Shown: positions 40,601 to 60,870 of the stretch, one piece after another
Position numbering within the stretch: the stretch's first letter is position 1
Layout of the letters: every line of letters starts with the position of its first letter
Assembly (NCBI RefSeq): GCF_003073045.1
Contig: NC_037590.1
Coordinates: 9,133,042 to 9,197,041, forward strand
From: Pomacea canaliculata
Lineage: Eukaryota > Mollusca > Gastropoda > Architaenioglossa > Ampullariidae
Reading direction: 5' to 3'
DNA length: 64,000 bases
Notes under the pieces: generated by a model
Told to the model about the DNA's origin: nothing
What the model saw: the letters and a program-made list of their open reading frames with translations, nothing else
Database searches by the model: none
Position numbers and translations under genes: made by a program

Positions 40601-43439
40601 TCCAGAGGATTGCTAAAATCAAGGTCAGGTGAAACAAATAGGTACCCACATTTGGAAACTTTTCTTGTTGCCTGTAATACAAACCACATTCCATTTTAAT
40701 GCAGAAAAAAAATACAATATACATTTTTATTTATTAAAGTCATTTTTTGTGAAAAGCTATTACTGACCGCAATATTAAGCATGCTGTTCTCATTGCTGCT
40801 TATTAAAAAATTAAGCACATGAGGACTGTCATGTTTAGCAGCTTGTTACTGTTCTCTAGTGTGGGCACCAGTGTCAACAAGTGGTCCATGGATGGCAGGA
40901 ATAAGGTCAAGTGATCAGTGTTGTGGCAGGAAATAATGAAATATGCAAGTGGGAAATGTTTCCTAGTGCAGCTGCTTGGAAAAGTAGGGCAAATTCCACT
41001 GTCAATACAGCTCCCTAAAATAGTAGGTACTTAGGAAAGATGTGGGGATTTCCGCAAGTCTTTGATCCTGACTTCAAAATAGACATAGCAACACCCACAC
41101 ATTCACTCCTTAGCATACTAACGGTGATTGTATGTAGCGTACTTCACACAATATCTATTGATGATTAAGAGGAGACCAATTCTTTTATGAATATATCCAA
41201 GAGGCTTGGCAGCAAACACCTCCGCCAAATTCTCTCCTACATGGGTACTTCTCTCCACTGATATGCAACAGATGACTTCTGATAATAAAGAGGCATAATG
41301 GTACTTGGTCTCATTTTTCCCATGTAAAAATAAGACAGCAGCATGTGTGTTAGGGGTGGAGAGGGAGAGAATTTCATGGATATTTTAAGATTTAATCCAT
41401 CAGTTGTTTGAATATCATTAAGAGTTGACCACATTTTATATAAACCTATACATACCAGTGGCACTGTTAAATATGAAGGGAGAAATAGAAAAGGGTAAAG
41501 AGAAGCACATAAAATATATTAGCACATGACGTCTAAGATACTGGCTAAAGAGTTATGGTAACCTTACAATTAGCCATGGGTATTAGCTTTAACAAAGACA
41601 CATGACTTGTGTCACAAGTTAAGGAATCTGTTATATGAACAGTTTATATATATACTATGTATAAAATACTGTGTCCCTGTAAATGGCTCAGACTAAAACA
41701 TAATTGGCAAATATGTCTTGGCAAAGTAATGTAAATATGAATGTGAAACATCTAAAACTTTACTGAATATATTTAAAATTTGTAAGTTTTAAGCTATTTA
41801 CCTTTTGTGATCACGGTGATTATCTTAAAATGGGGCAAAGCACATTCTAAGGAAAAGGGGATGGAGGTCATTGATGGCCACTTATCAGTGTTCCTTCTGC
41901 TTACATTCCTATATGATTATCCGGTAGCAAAGTAAAATGCCTAGAATGCCTTTAACAAAGGAATGCTGATCTCAAAAGAAGTTGCATTGTTGCTTTAAAT
42001 TTTGAATAGTTTAAACAACTCTTCCATATCCTTCCGTCTTATACTTTCCTAGGTAATTAGTAGGCTATAATCCACTATGCCTTAAAGAGTCAAGAACACG
42101 TCGTAAATTTTGGATTATAAGCCGCGACTTTCTCCCCAGCTTTACACCCTGTGGTTTTGATTAATTTTTCGATGAGCCCCATGCTAAAGTGTTAACTGTT
42201 CACATTTTAAAATCAATCCCACATGCAATTAAAGCACTCAGATCAGTTGCTGAAGCACACACCCTCATCATGCCAAAAATGAGACAAAATGCCTACGATG
42301 CAGTTTTCAAGTTGTATATATTTGTGGCTTATAAACCAGTGCAGGTTATTTGTGAAAAAAAGTTTTTCTTTTTAAATTTGGTGAGTGCCACCTATATACA
42401 GGTCTGCTCAATAGACCGAAATTTACAGTACTTTGTAAAAAAAAAACAACAAACGTTTGCTGGTTGCCACAGGTAAGGCAACAGAGATTAAAATTTAAGC
42501 CATTTCATAATGTATTAATTAACTACCACTCTAGGTAAATAGTAAAATACTATTAAATTTTTGATCAGTAGGAGATACTGAAGCTAATTATTAACTAAAT
42601 TTATTTTAATACAGATAACAGAGTCATTTAAAATTGGTTCCCAACACTCATTCAATAATTACTGCCAACTCTTTGAAAGTAACTGGTTTTACTGTACAGA
42701 AAAACATGATAAAATTCTAAAAATCTAATTTTTTGTAAGGCCTCAAAAAAATCATTATCTGAGTATCATCAAAATCTTAAATTAACTGAATTTATGAACC
42801 ACACTGTGACAGTTTTACTGCCAAATTGGATGAGGCCTGACGCACATTTCTCGCTGTCTCAAGCTGTAAAAATGCCTCGATCAGCCCTTACCAAGAATGG
42901 CTCGAACTAAAGCGTCGATGCTGTTAAATATTCTATGTAAGTCGATGTCCATAAAATCATAAACCATAATAGAATCTATCATACAGCGAATTCCCCAAAA
43001 CCTCCAGAGCGAAATATAATCGTCATTCTAACAACATGTAAATCAAAAGGATGTCAGTATTACAGTTAATCTTGAAATCTAAATTTTAGAAATTCACTGG
43101 CACTCTGCTTTTGTTGATCGTTTGTACTGGAAACACGCTGAACTGAACTTTGCTGAACAAAACTGTTAAAGAGTTAACAATTATCACTTTACTGTCTCCC
43201 GTCCACACACACTTGTCTCTCGAGCTTACCTGTGGCTTCTGTCCCCTTGCGTTCAAACGCTATGGGGTCGTGTCTAACTGTCATGTACAGGTAAGTTCAT
43301 TTAACAAATACGCGAAACGTGTGATTACCTTGTTACTTTCCAGTGCCTCAGCAGAGTGTGCTTCTTTTGACCCAAAGCATGCCTGGCACTTGCTCTTGTT
43401 GAACATGTTGGGCACAAACTTGCGACATTTCGATGCCAT
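9300..43439 (-). CDS. MPRIP: Myosin phosphatase Rho-interacting protein (MPRIP/p116Rip/Outspread-like), complete
   Basis: MPRIP binds F-actin, RhoA and the myosin-phosphatase targeting subunit and tunes actomyosin contractility. Coding exons (minus strand): 43439-43329, 40671-40591, 39735-39670, 39251-39100, 29857-29764, 29394-28666, 27666-27577, 26483-26430, 25949-25788, 25292-24390, 23549-23448, 22953-22849, 22243-22175, 21489-19942, 19471-16955, 16665-16423, 16095-15979, 15509-15423, 14859-14793, 14548-14428, 13758-13615, 12615-12492, 12359-12273, 12125-11978, 10717-10586 and 9415-9300. Phases agree at every junction; the sum is 8,169 nt, or 2,722 residues plus stop. The start [19 protein letters not shown] matches the vertebrate MPRIP N-terminus. 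Order: PH1 (about 42-145), Ser-rich linker, PH2 (about 446-530), Ser/Pro-rich region, giant coiled coil (907-2342), MPRIP-type C-terminal coiled coil (2411-2640) and a basic Ser-rich tail. Human MPRIP is about 1,025 residues in its usual form, so this protein is much longer. Identity is firm; exact splicing is predicted. Confidence 0.93.
12700..13610 (-). other. MPRIP intron 21, no feature recognised
   Basis: About 1 kb between exons 22 and 21. The segment 12840-13430 has higher G+C than the rest of the intron and may be an old repeat, but I could not match its ends to any family or find terminal repeats. Confidence 0.3.
16955..19471 (-). CDS. MPRIP: MPRIP exon 15: 839-residue helical and acidic exon
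   Basis: The largest exon, 2,517 bp (residues 1423-2261). It begins [20 protein letters not shown] and ends EEETK-like at the donor 16954-16953. It is mostly predicted helix but less regular than exon 14, with three acidic clusters: [24 protein letters not shown] and [17 protein letters not shown] Cys/Gly-rich spot, [12 protein letters not shown], interrupts it early. I recognise no named domain. Its position between PH2 and the conserved MPRIP C-terminus, and the unbroken phase 0 frame, make it part of this gene. Confidence 0.86.
19942..21489 (-). CDS. MPRIP: MPRIP exon 14: 516-residue coiled-coil exon
   Basis: One 1,548 bp exon (residues 907-1422) is almost entirely charged heptad repeat, rich in K, E, Q, L and R, as in [20 protein letters not shown] and NLEDAH-free stretches such as [21 protein letters not shown] Ser-rich hinge with [15 protein letters not shown] sits near the middle, and a looser segment with [20 protein letters not shown] near the end interrupts the coil. 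Both flanking introns are phase 0. The resemblance to myosin tails and kinectin-like proteins is compositional and not evidence of shared ancestry. Confidence 0.88.
21838..21930 (+). repeat. Retroposon 3' tail-like sequence in MPRIP intron 13
   Basis: Contains a (TTA)n-like run followed by TGTAAAATGCTTTGATGTGC and GGTAAAGTGCTCTAAAAATCG. This is the general form of SINE or LINE 3' tails in many invertebrates (a hairpin-prone GCGCTTT-like core next to ATT repeats). Family not identified. Confidence 0.4.
22175..23549 (-). CDS. MPRIP: MPRIP exons 11-13: acidic segment and start of coiled coil
   Basis: Exon 11 (23549-23448) encodes an acidic piece with a short tandem repeat, TDGGLEDN followed by TDGGLKDA. 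Exon 12 (22953-22849) starts a heptad-like coil, [15 protein letters not shown]. Exon 13 (22243-22175) encodes 23 Gly/Gln/Ser-rich residues that break the coil. All three are phase 0 at both ends, so any of them could be skipped without shifting the frame. Confidence 0.8.
22512..22524. repeat. Poly(G) tract
   Basis: Uninterrupted run of about 13 G in MPRIP intron 12. Simple sequence, prone to length variation and to sequencing error. Confidence 0.8.
24390..27666 (-). CDS. MPRIP: MPRIP exons 7-10: PH domain 2 and Ser/Pro-rich region
   Basis: Exon 7 (27666-27577) is a Ser/Thr linker and uses a GC donor. Exon 8 (26483-26430) starts PH2 with [14 protein letters not shown], exon 9 (25949-25788) gives [20 protein letters not shown] and [11 protein letters not shown], and exon 10 (25292-24390) closes the fold with [20 protein letters not shown], very close to vertebrate MPRIP. 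The remaining 280 or so residues of exon 10 are disordered, with SP and [10 protein letters not shown] motifs and a basic helix [19 protein letters not shown], ending in an acidic [13 protein letters not shown]. Confidence 0.92.
28666..29857 (-). CDS. MPRIP: MPRIP exons 5-6: end of PH1 and Ser-rich linker
   Basis: Exon 5 (29857-29764) completes PH1 with the C-terminal helix and a basic patch [10 protein letters not shown]. Exon 6 (29394-28666, residues 169-411) is a low-complexity linker rich in Ser, Thr, Arg and Asp, including a poly-Ser stretch and [18 protein letters not shown]. It has many R-x-x-S-type sites, consistent with a phosphorylated flexible linker, but no recognisable domain. 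Exon 5 lies directly downstream of a 9.2 kb intron that contains a candidate alternative first exon. Confidence 0.85.
32121..32137 (-). CDS. MPRIP: Candidate alternative first coding exon of MPRIP (PH1-less form)
   Basis: On the minus strand ATG at 32137-32135 opens five codons, MADDG, plus AG, followed directly by a good donor GTACAG at 32120-32115. The exon ends in phase 2, exactly the phase needed to join exon 5 at 29857, giving an Arg codon and then the WHDVLIEF segment. Such a transcript would lack exons 1-4 and most of PH1 but keep PH2 and the coiled coil. It sits in the CpG-richer part of intron 4. No transcript evidence is available, and a short ATG plus donor can occur by chance. Confidence 0.4.
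33652..33715 (+). mobile_element. hAT-like transposon end
   Basis: Reads CCGCGGTTTTCAACCGGTGG then TACGCGTATCCCTAGGGG. This resembles the 5' terminal repeat of a common hAT non-autonomous type with a TCAACCxGTGGTACGCGTACCCC pattern. A GGTACCCGCG-type motif near 33770 might belong to the same short element, but I could not fix its other end. Confidence 0.45.
34319..34375 (+). mobile_element. Second hAT-like transposon end
   Basis: Starts ACAGATTCTCAACCTTTTTG and continues GACTGTACCTCCAGAGGGTG, resembling a hAT terminus with a CAGxGGTTCTCAAxCTTTTTGxC pattern. It has the same orientation as the one at 33652, so the two are probably separate insertions and not the ends of one element. Confidence 0.4.
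35836..35858 (+). repeat. Poly(T) tract
   Basis: Run of about 22 T next to a G-rich stretch, and close to a poly(A) run around 35785-35800. Simple sequence in MPRIP intron 4. Confidence 0.75.
39100..43439 (-). CDS. MPRIP: MPRIP exons 1-4: N-terminus and most of PH domain 1
   Basis: Exon 1 (43439-43329) encodes the Cys/Lys-rich head ending [10 protein letters not shown], with [10 protein letters not shown] as the family hallmark. Exon 2 (40671-40591) opens the PH fold with [16 protein letters not shown]. Exon 3 (39735-39670) gives the PH core strand [20 protein letters not shown]. Exon 4 (39251-39100) continues with [18 protein letters not shown] and the [10 protein letters not shown] strand, ending in a Trp codon split 2+1 across the next intron. 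The closing helix, with WWHDVLIEF, is in exon 5. In vertebrates this domain and the segment before it contribute to F-actin association. The acceptor of exon 4 (at 39252-39253) has a weak pyrimidine tract and is the least certain junction here. Confidence 0.9.
42101..42430. mobile_element. Short non-autonomous DNA transposon (MITE-like) in MPRIP intron 1
   Basis: A roughly 330 bp unit with imperfect terminal inverted repeats. The left end reads GTAAATTTTGGATTATAAGC then CGCGAC; the reverse complement of the right end reads GTAAATTTCGGTCTATTGAG then CAGACC. The interior contains TTATAAGCCGCGACTTT and, near the other side, GGCTTATAAACC. This GCGGCTTATA style is familiar from non-autonomous DNA elements in animal genomes. 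No transposase is encoded. Superfamily not assigned. Confidence 0.55.
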
Positions 43440-46400
43440 TTTGATTGTTTACTTCCAGAACACAGCCTATCCACGCTTGGACTGATCCCTAACTTGCTTC
43501 AAGTGACAGTCGCACACACCATAATGCCAGCTCACCCAGTAAATCCAAAGCGAATATTTCGATCGACGCAGAATGAACACATCAATCTGAAGTAATAAAG
43601 TAAGGCTGAGAAGCCCCGAGCTCACACTCTGTTAAAAAAATCACAGACGTCCCAGGACCGGTCACTCACCGGAACCTATCTCTTCCGAAAGCTCCGTGAT
43701 GTTTGGAGGGCGGATGTGGCGAAGCAGACAGTGATACGCCAAAATAAAGTTCTAAGTTAATGCTCCTGAAAAATGTATTCAATGTGAAAAGTACTTCATA
43801 TGTATCACTAATCGTCGACAAATGTAAGAACACAACCTTCTTACTTAGGTAATTTGATACACATTATAGAATCTGTAAACGTAGCGGCAGGCACACCTCT
43901 GGATTGTGCGGAAGAAGCAAGCCTAGAATGTAGTGCACGAGTAAGGAGCAGACGGCGGCGGGTGAAGTAAACGTCCTTCCCACACCAATCCGAGGGTTAT
44001 CCGCCTGCGATCTCCGTACGTAGGAGCGACTCAACCTCGAAGCGAGTTTGACACGGCTTATTTTTTTTTCTAATGTGATTTAACTGTCTGCTGTAACACG
44101 GTAGCATTAACACAAAGATCATGCGCGTGCCAGCGGCAAGCAGGTGTGTGCGTGTGTAGCCTATCCCGATCCTGTCTCGTCATCTGATTTTGAGTCCTCA
44201 TTGCCCCTCGAGTTTACGTCGACTGCGATCTGTTTTCTAACGCGAACAGCATGAAGCAGTAGGCCTACAAGGTACACTTGTGCGCGCAGTTTATAGACAG
44301 TGCCATAATACATTTTTACACCTCTGCGGGCGAGTAATTATGTCCGGACCGCCTACACACACACATGTGTTTTTCTTTTCGAAAGAATGATCAACTTCTT
44401 TCAGTTGGAGACTCAGAAAGCAGCAACTGTATGGTTAGAATAACCACGTATATATAATTTTTGTTTGTACCGGGCATCGACGTCTCAATCAAAGGCTCAA
44501 TCGACCTACTGCAGAGTGTATCAGGTAATTAAGACCAACTGCCTCGATTATTAATGTGGAGTGTGACGGAGGGAAAAATCGTTCTGTAGAGTTGGAAGGA
44601 AGAACTGAAATTTTAGTTCAAATTAAAAACGACTTTAAAAAAAATTATAGTCATAGACAATTAATTTTCTGAGATCGTGGTAAGGACTTGTGATAACTCT
44701 ACCATGACCATCGAAAATCCCAATGTACAATGAAGATCGAATCAGTAATAATTAAGATCCCATGTACATTACAAATAATTTTTAATCCCCACCTACACCC
44801 CCACCCCACTAAAAAAAACAAAAAAAACAGACACCAGGCAAGGAACACAAGTCATGCACGTGCGTACAACCTCAAAATTAATTATAATTTACCAAACTTT
44901 TGATCAACAGCTGACGTTTGAAGGCAGGATGTTTGCTGTCTGGTCGACGCTCACACTCTTATCTCTTCTCCCTATTCACGTTATTCATTCATTCGACTCT
45001 CCTCGTTCAATAAGGTATGGAGCATTCGGAATATCGGCTTTGCTTCCTTACAATAATCACGCAGTTTTCCTACAGTTAATTACATATAGCTCCTACCCAT
45101 TGTGCTGAATCAATGGTGCTCACTATTCTACAGACGTGTACGATGTTATATTTTATTGAATCTGCAAGACAAACAATAATTTTCGCAAATGTTAAGAAAT
45201 TCCAGATTGAAATCCACCACCACCCAAAACAAAACCCCTTTAAATTATTGTCTTTTTAGTGTCGATTTCTGCGTGGATGCTGACTCTGTGTCGTGTAACT
45301 GATGCTTCAGCAGACCTTGACAGTGTTGAAGCTGAAATGATAATGCTTTATCTCGCACCATTCATGGGAAGCCCATCTGGCGGACAATAACTGGCGTCTG
45401 GTAAGGAGACCGATGAAATCGAAAACTCATTGAAAAATGTCTGTCACAATAGGTATTATACTGCTGAAATGAAACTGTATATTAAATTTAAATTTTGTTA
45501 GATGTTGAGTGATAACCTTATTATCACAATCGTGGATGACCTTTCTGTGTAAGTACAGTTTCGCGCCAGATGCACGGTTGCCCTCAAAACGTTATGTTAG
45601 CCCCAGCGTTTCGCTGTCAAAATATAAAACATAAGTCTGAATAGCCAGAATGAGCAAGAAGTTTTGGGGTATGTCATCCGGGTGTGCTTCCTCATCAGTT
45701 TTAATATTTGCATCATCCGCGTACTTGTCTAGTATTTAGATTGTAGACCTTTGTAGATAGTTTCTTCGTCGCCTTAGATAAAGAGCCCAGTTACCAAAGT
45801 ATGGGCTGAAAAGATGCTGTCTTTCATTGTGTTTGATTGCTTTGGGCTGAAGGAATATCCAGAGACGCGAAGCGGAATGTATTGATACTTAAGGTTGACA
45901 AAACCCGCGTCGGTTCCATTTTAAGACTAATGTAGCCAGAGCTTGACCTATTCGGAAGGATACCTCTTGCAACAAAGACATTAGAAGAAATCGCTAATGC
46001 TAATCTGTTCAAATAACAAACTCTCCCTGCAGGCAGACCGAATAGACTGTGTAAATAAACAGTAAATGCACTCAATATGGGCTAAGCTGCCTTCGAAACA
46101 GAAACGCACAGGAGTTTTTAATATTAAATGTCAACTGATCTCATATACCTTCTTGGGGTTATGCGCTTATCGCGATTGTACACATGACTTCAGCGAGACT
46201 TCAGACCCGGACATTGTCCGTTCATACAAGGGACCTTCAATACAATGTGCTGGAACACATTTATCCTATCTGGCCTGTCTGAGAAAGCCTGCAATTGCGA
46301 CTCTTTTAGTTATTCTCGACACCCTGATAGAATTTTTAAAAACTGTTAGATGCAAGTTTTGTTTTAGACGGCAAGACCATACATTTTTCTTAATATACTA

Positions 46401-47928
46401 TCCGTAATTTTCGAATGTGTTATTTTCTTCTGTTTGAGAAGTCTGAGCAAATATGTAACGAGTGTAAAACGTGTATATTTGCAGACGTGTTTCGCAATCA
46501 TCCTCATCCTCCTCATCATCATCCCCTTGACTGATACCAGCTGATGACTATAATTAAGTATACTGGCCCGCCGGTAGCGATCTGGGGGCGGGGGGGGGGG
46601 AGAAGCTGGATAAACGTAGGGGCTCGTCATTTATGCCTGTTGAGTATAGGCGAGCAAGTCTAACATTGAATGTCTTTCATCTTTTTTCAGCAAAGTTTTT
46701 CCTCTGTCCGCGCTCCAAGGTACACTGAAAGATGGTCGTACACAAGAGTGTTGTGAGGGGAAATACATGTATGGCTAAACCCGATCAGTTATTTGGTGGT
46801 GCCCGATCTGCTTTGTGCGAATTCTTTAGTCTTACGTTCTATTTAGGAAATTCGAAGCAGTTTTCTTATGGATTAGGTCTCGAATGCCCGTTGTTTTGTT
46901 TTTTGATTTTTTTTTTTCCTAAATCAGAAAGCAAAGCCCCCGTTTCGCATCCATAGAGAATTGGGAAAGATTTGTACGATCGATACTTAATTGCAAACCT
47001 TTGCCAAATTCTGTCCAGCATGACCATTGCTGCCAACGCTGAGCGGTCCTGATATAGATTTCTGCAGTGCAGCTATTATATATCTTTGGAAATTAAGGTG
47101 TTCGGCTCCCAAAGACTCACAGCACCTCCTCCATCTCTACTTCCTTCATGTATAGATCTCAGTTACCATTGTAAACCACGACTTTCAGTCAATACATGGC
47201 TTAAGCTTTAAATTCGTTCATTTATAGAATGGGCTAGAACACGCAGCAAAAATTATGTGTATATGGTCAACAAACGCAATGAAAAAAAAAATATAGCAAG
47301 AGGCATCCGCATGGGGTATGATATTCTGGTGTACACGTTCAAATAATAGGATTGATATCAAAATGATCAGGCACCGGCTGGGTTTTGTTGTGAATAAACA
47401 TATATAGCAGTAATGCAAAGATGAGCACTGTTTCAGATTGCAAATTAATCTTTGAGTCAAGGCCAATATAAGCCTCGCCTATATATATATTCCGACGCTG
47501 TAATAAAACTGCGGTTGTCTAATCAGTTCTTCGTCCAGCTGGTTATATTTCCTCTCCTTTTGACACCTTCATTTGCACGCTTAATTTCAGGAAGTCTGGA
47601 CTGGGATAACAGAATGTCAGAACAACTTTTGTAACAACGTACGTAACAACACGATAGGGAACCAAAACGAAACTATAACCCCTTCTCTGTCGAACAAGCA
47701 GAGCTCGACGATGGAGTGTTGCCGTAAGGGGATGTCTCTTTCTTTGCAACAATTTTGCAACAAAAATATCTTTAAAAAACCCAATCCTGTATACAATGTT
47801 TATTAACATTTTTCTGATGTTAGAAACTGCTGAGTAATAATGATTACATCTTAAATAAGTTATTTATTAAGTCATGTTGTCTTAGGAAACATAATAATAA
47901 GCTCTCCCCGTATTTAATACTTGTGAAT
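43440..47928. other. Intergenic region between MPRIP and HIF1AN (head-to-head)
   Basis: About 4.5 kb between the two start codons. Near MPRIP, 43,440-44,200 is CpG-richer and probably holds its promoter and 5' UTR; a consensus-like minus-strand donor, TTCCG then GTGAGTG, ends at 43670, and an acceptor-like sequence lies at 43588-43587, which would allow a short 5' UTR intron. From 44,600 to 47,800 the DNA is AT-rich with no recognisable gene. Small simple repeats occur near 46,490-46,520 and 46,585-46,600. Confidence 0.5.
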
Positions 47929-57709
<9,781 letters not shown>

Positions 57710-58745
57710 TGTGAATTTGTGAAAGTTACTTGAGGCAAAAAATCATTACAGTGGCTGATTTTGAGTAGGAATATTTCACTTGTTGTTGAAGGCACATATA
57801 TGGTAGTTATCTGTTTTTTGTGATGTTTCTCTCAAACTAAACTACCATGGGTTGAACAGAAATGAGAAGGATTGTGTAAAGGAAACAAGAAACTGAAGAG
57901 TCTCTCTAAACTCTTTAAATTACCTTCTATTTTTCTGCTTTTATTTTAGTTGGGCTGACACTAGTAGCATTTTTCAATATATGCCACAAAGGCTGCTGGA
58001 GAATCCCACCCTTCAAAAAAGGAAAAAAAATATCACTGAGTGGCTGCAAACAATGAAATATCAAAATTTCTAGTCTTACCATGGTTTGCTGCTACCTTTA
58101 TAAAATAATCATATTGTAAGCTGAAGCTAAGCTTGATATTTAAGGCATTTGAGCAACATAATGCTGTTATTAGTCTGTGGGTTCAAAACCAACTGCAGTG
58201 GATATTACTTCAGTGAATATGAATATGCTTTGTCGATGATTCAAAAATATCAGGTGCAAATACATCAAGGAGAGCTAAATATAGTGTCACCAACAAAATA
58301 AAAACAGTCTTCTTACTGTGTATATAAAAAGCACCATCATCTAAAAAGCATAATGTGTCAGATTTTTTTTTTCTAGCCATGTCATTGACACTGCCAATTG
58401 TTGGAAATATGGCCCATGAATGTGTGGTTTTAGTATGTCCTGTTCTCTTGTTATGGTTTACTTGAACACTTGTCAAAACATTGCATTCCTCTGTAGCTGA
58501 ACTGTAAATAGTTAACCTTATGGGTGAGAGAGGCTTAAAGAAGAGGGAGGTAGGGCAATGTTCTTTCAAGGGGATAAAATGTTGAGAGTTCTATCCTCAG
58601 AAGGGAAAGAAAAAATGTTATCATTAAGACTTTCCTTAAAATGGCTTCACATTTTATCTGTAAAGAACAGATATAACATGGCTGAGAAACACAAGTCAAT
58701 AAAGTTGTCATCTGTTTCAATAAAAAGTTTTATTTTTAATTTTCA
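57710..58745 (+). other. HIF1AN 3' UTR, minimal extent
   Basis: Non-coding AT-rich sequence after the stop codon. Two AATAAA signals lie close together at 58698-58703 and 58719-58724, followed by a T-rich stretch, making this the most likely 3' end. Longer forms reaching further AATAAA signals, for example near 62,285, are possible. Confidence 0.55.
58698..58724 (+). terminator. Tandem poly(A) signals for HIF1AN
   Basis: Exact AATAAA at 58698-58703 and again at 58719-58724, about 1 kb after the HIF1AN stop codon, with T-rich sequence directly downstream. Confidence 0.55.
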
Positions 58746-59162
58746 AAATATCAAAACAGTAATCAAAGTTACTGAGTAAGCAACTTAACATGCTTTAATG
58801 TTGGTTTTGATTACCAGGGTGATATGCAAAAGAATGCATAACGCTGTTTGACCCTTTTGACCTATGTCAGGCAAGAAAAGCGATTAAAGAAATCAAATCC
58901 TGTATATATATATATAATGATAAAAACTCATGATTCTTTATGAGGTGCTGTGCATTTATATTGTCTTATCATTGATCTTTCTATACAATTTATTTCCTAA
59001 TTGCTTCAGTCTTGGCAGAATGATAAGTGATGTTTTATAGTTAAGTGTACAACTATGTACAACTACATTGTTGTGATGTTACTTGTGCCAACCATAATCA
59101 GAACGTGATGCACTGTTTTTGATTAGTGCTTTATGTGGTGTGTACATTGTTTGGGAGAGCGA

Positions 59163-59180
59163 GTGTGTGTGTGTGTGTTT
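59163..59180 (+). repeat. (GT)n microsatellite
   Basis: About eight GT units. Simple sequence downstream of HIF1AN. Confidence 0.7.
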
Positions 59181-60289
59181 TACTCTGGGAGGGAGGGACT
59201 ATTGAATGATCTGCATACGATTCCTTTGTTATGTGGTGTTTCCTCTCATAAATACAAAAATATAAATTCATTTTGTCATCACTGTGTACAAGTATTTGCT
59301 TATTAAATGACCAAAACTTACACCTGTAAAAATGACTCAGAGACAAGAGAAGTGTAAAAGAAAGATATACTTGTAGCCTTTGTATGGCTTGGTATATAGC
59401 ATGAATTGAAAACACTGTTGTGACAGATACTTCAGGAATCAGCAGTGAAATGTGATTGTTTAAGTAAAGTGACATATCAGGGTTTTTTTCAGGGAATGGC
59501 ATCATTTTTTTTCTCTTGATATATGCCAGAAGTAGATTAGGTATATAAAAACTTTTCTTGTTTCATTTTTTTAAATGAAATTTCACTTATTTAAGTTGTT
59601 TTCTTCCTTTATTTCTCATAATGCCATATTTCTAGTACGATGTTTCAGCATTTGACATTTTTAAAACTCAGAAATATTTTATGTTAGAAGTGCTTTGTTT
59701 TTCTTAAAGAATTGAACATCATATAATGTTTCTGCCCTGTAACTGCGATTTTCATAAATCATTTTCTTTGAAAGCCATGAATGCTTAAATCAAATGTTGA
59801 GGTGACACAATCATTTGTAATTACTAACAAAATATCGATGTGTACACAAGTTTGGCCTTGACAGTGTTTTGTTTTCCCATTTTTGTATTCATTCAAAAGT
59901 TAGGGATACACCGGATATGTTTTCGTGTTTGCTAGCAGATTATGTGTGCATAGCTTTTGGCGGGCAGATTTTAGATGATAATTTACCTATTTACAAACCA
60001 GTTTTGAATCTAGTTTAGCCTGGCAGAAGGTCCATATTTAGAGTATGCAACTTTCCCCCTTTTGTGACACCTGATATCATGATCAAGAATTTTTCATATT
60101 ATTTATACATATTTTCAGTATTTATTGGTATTTGCATTCAAGTGTGTCTGCGCTATGCAAGCAGTTATTTTTTTTAAAAAGTTGAAGCTTTACAAGAACT
60201 CAGCTTAAAAAAATTTATGTAGCTATTTTTCCAAAAATTATGATAGGTTTTGTTTTCTTGATGGTAGATATAGAAAGAGTTTAATATAA

Positions 60290-60870
60290 ATATCATGTAT
60301 TGTGATGATGATGATCTCTTGTAATGCACAGGTATCCTTGAAGCTGCTCATTGTACATAAGGAGAAATGACATGACAGTAAAAGGGGCATAGCGAGAACA
60401 GGAGAGAGATTGGTGCTGGTAGGGTTGACATTTGACAGCGTAGATGATAAACAGCTGAGTATTGAGCCACTTGTGGACTGCATGTTACAGCACAGAATGT
60501 AGAACATTGTCTGGCATAGGAGCTGTATTCTGCAATGCCCTGGCCCCGAGACGCTTTTTATTGGTCTCCCCTGGAGCTAAAAAGGACAAAAGCAGGACTA
60601 CAAGGCCAATCAGAGATGGTGAACAAATACTCATACATGAGTACAATCTTCCGCAAGTACTTTGAACTGTATTTTCATATGTACGAGGTGTAGGACAAGA
60701 TGTTACAGACAATATGCTTTTGTACTGAAAGATGTGACTGGAACAAATATGTTAAGCAGCTTTAGACTCTCCCTGCTGTCACTTGAATCTCCAAAAGGCT
60801 GTCAGTGTGCACAGACAGACCCACAATGCACCATTGCAATAATCTACTCTGGACATGACAAGTCAGAGTA
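60290..60870 (-). pseudogene. LINE 3'-end fragment, minus strand, broken
   Basis: Minus-strand frames include NKKRLGARALQNTAP, which resembles the end of a LINE ORF2, where the usual pattern is a basic stretch, GxRAF, xxxAPxLWNSLP. The expected WNSLP is degraded. The 3' part at about 60,380-60,290 resembles a LINE tail, with GGATACCTGTGCATTACAAG next to a (CAT)n run. It is shifted and stopped, hence dead. Confidence 0.5.
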
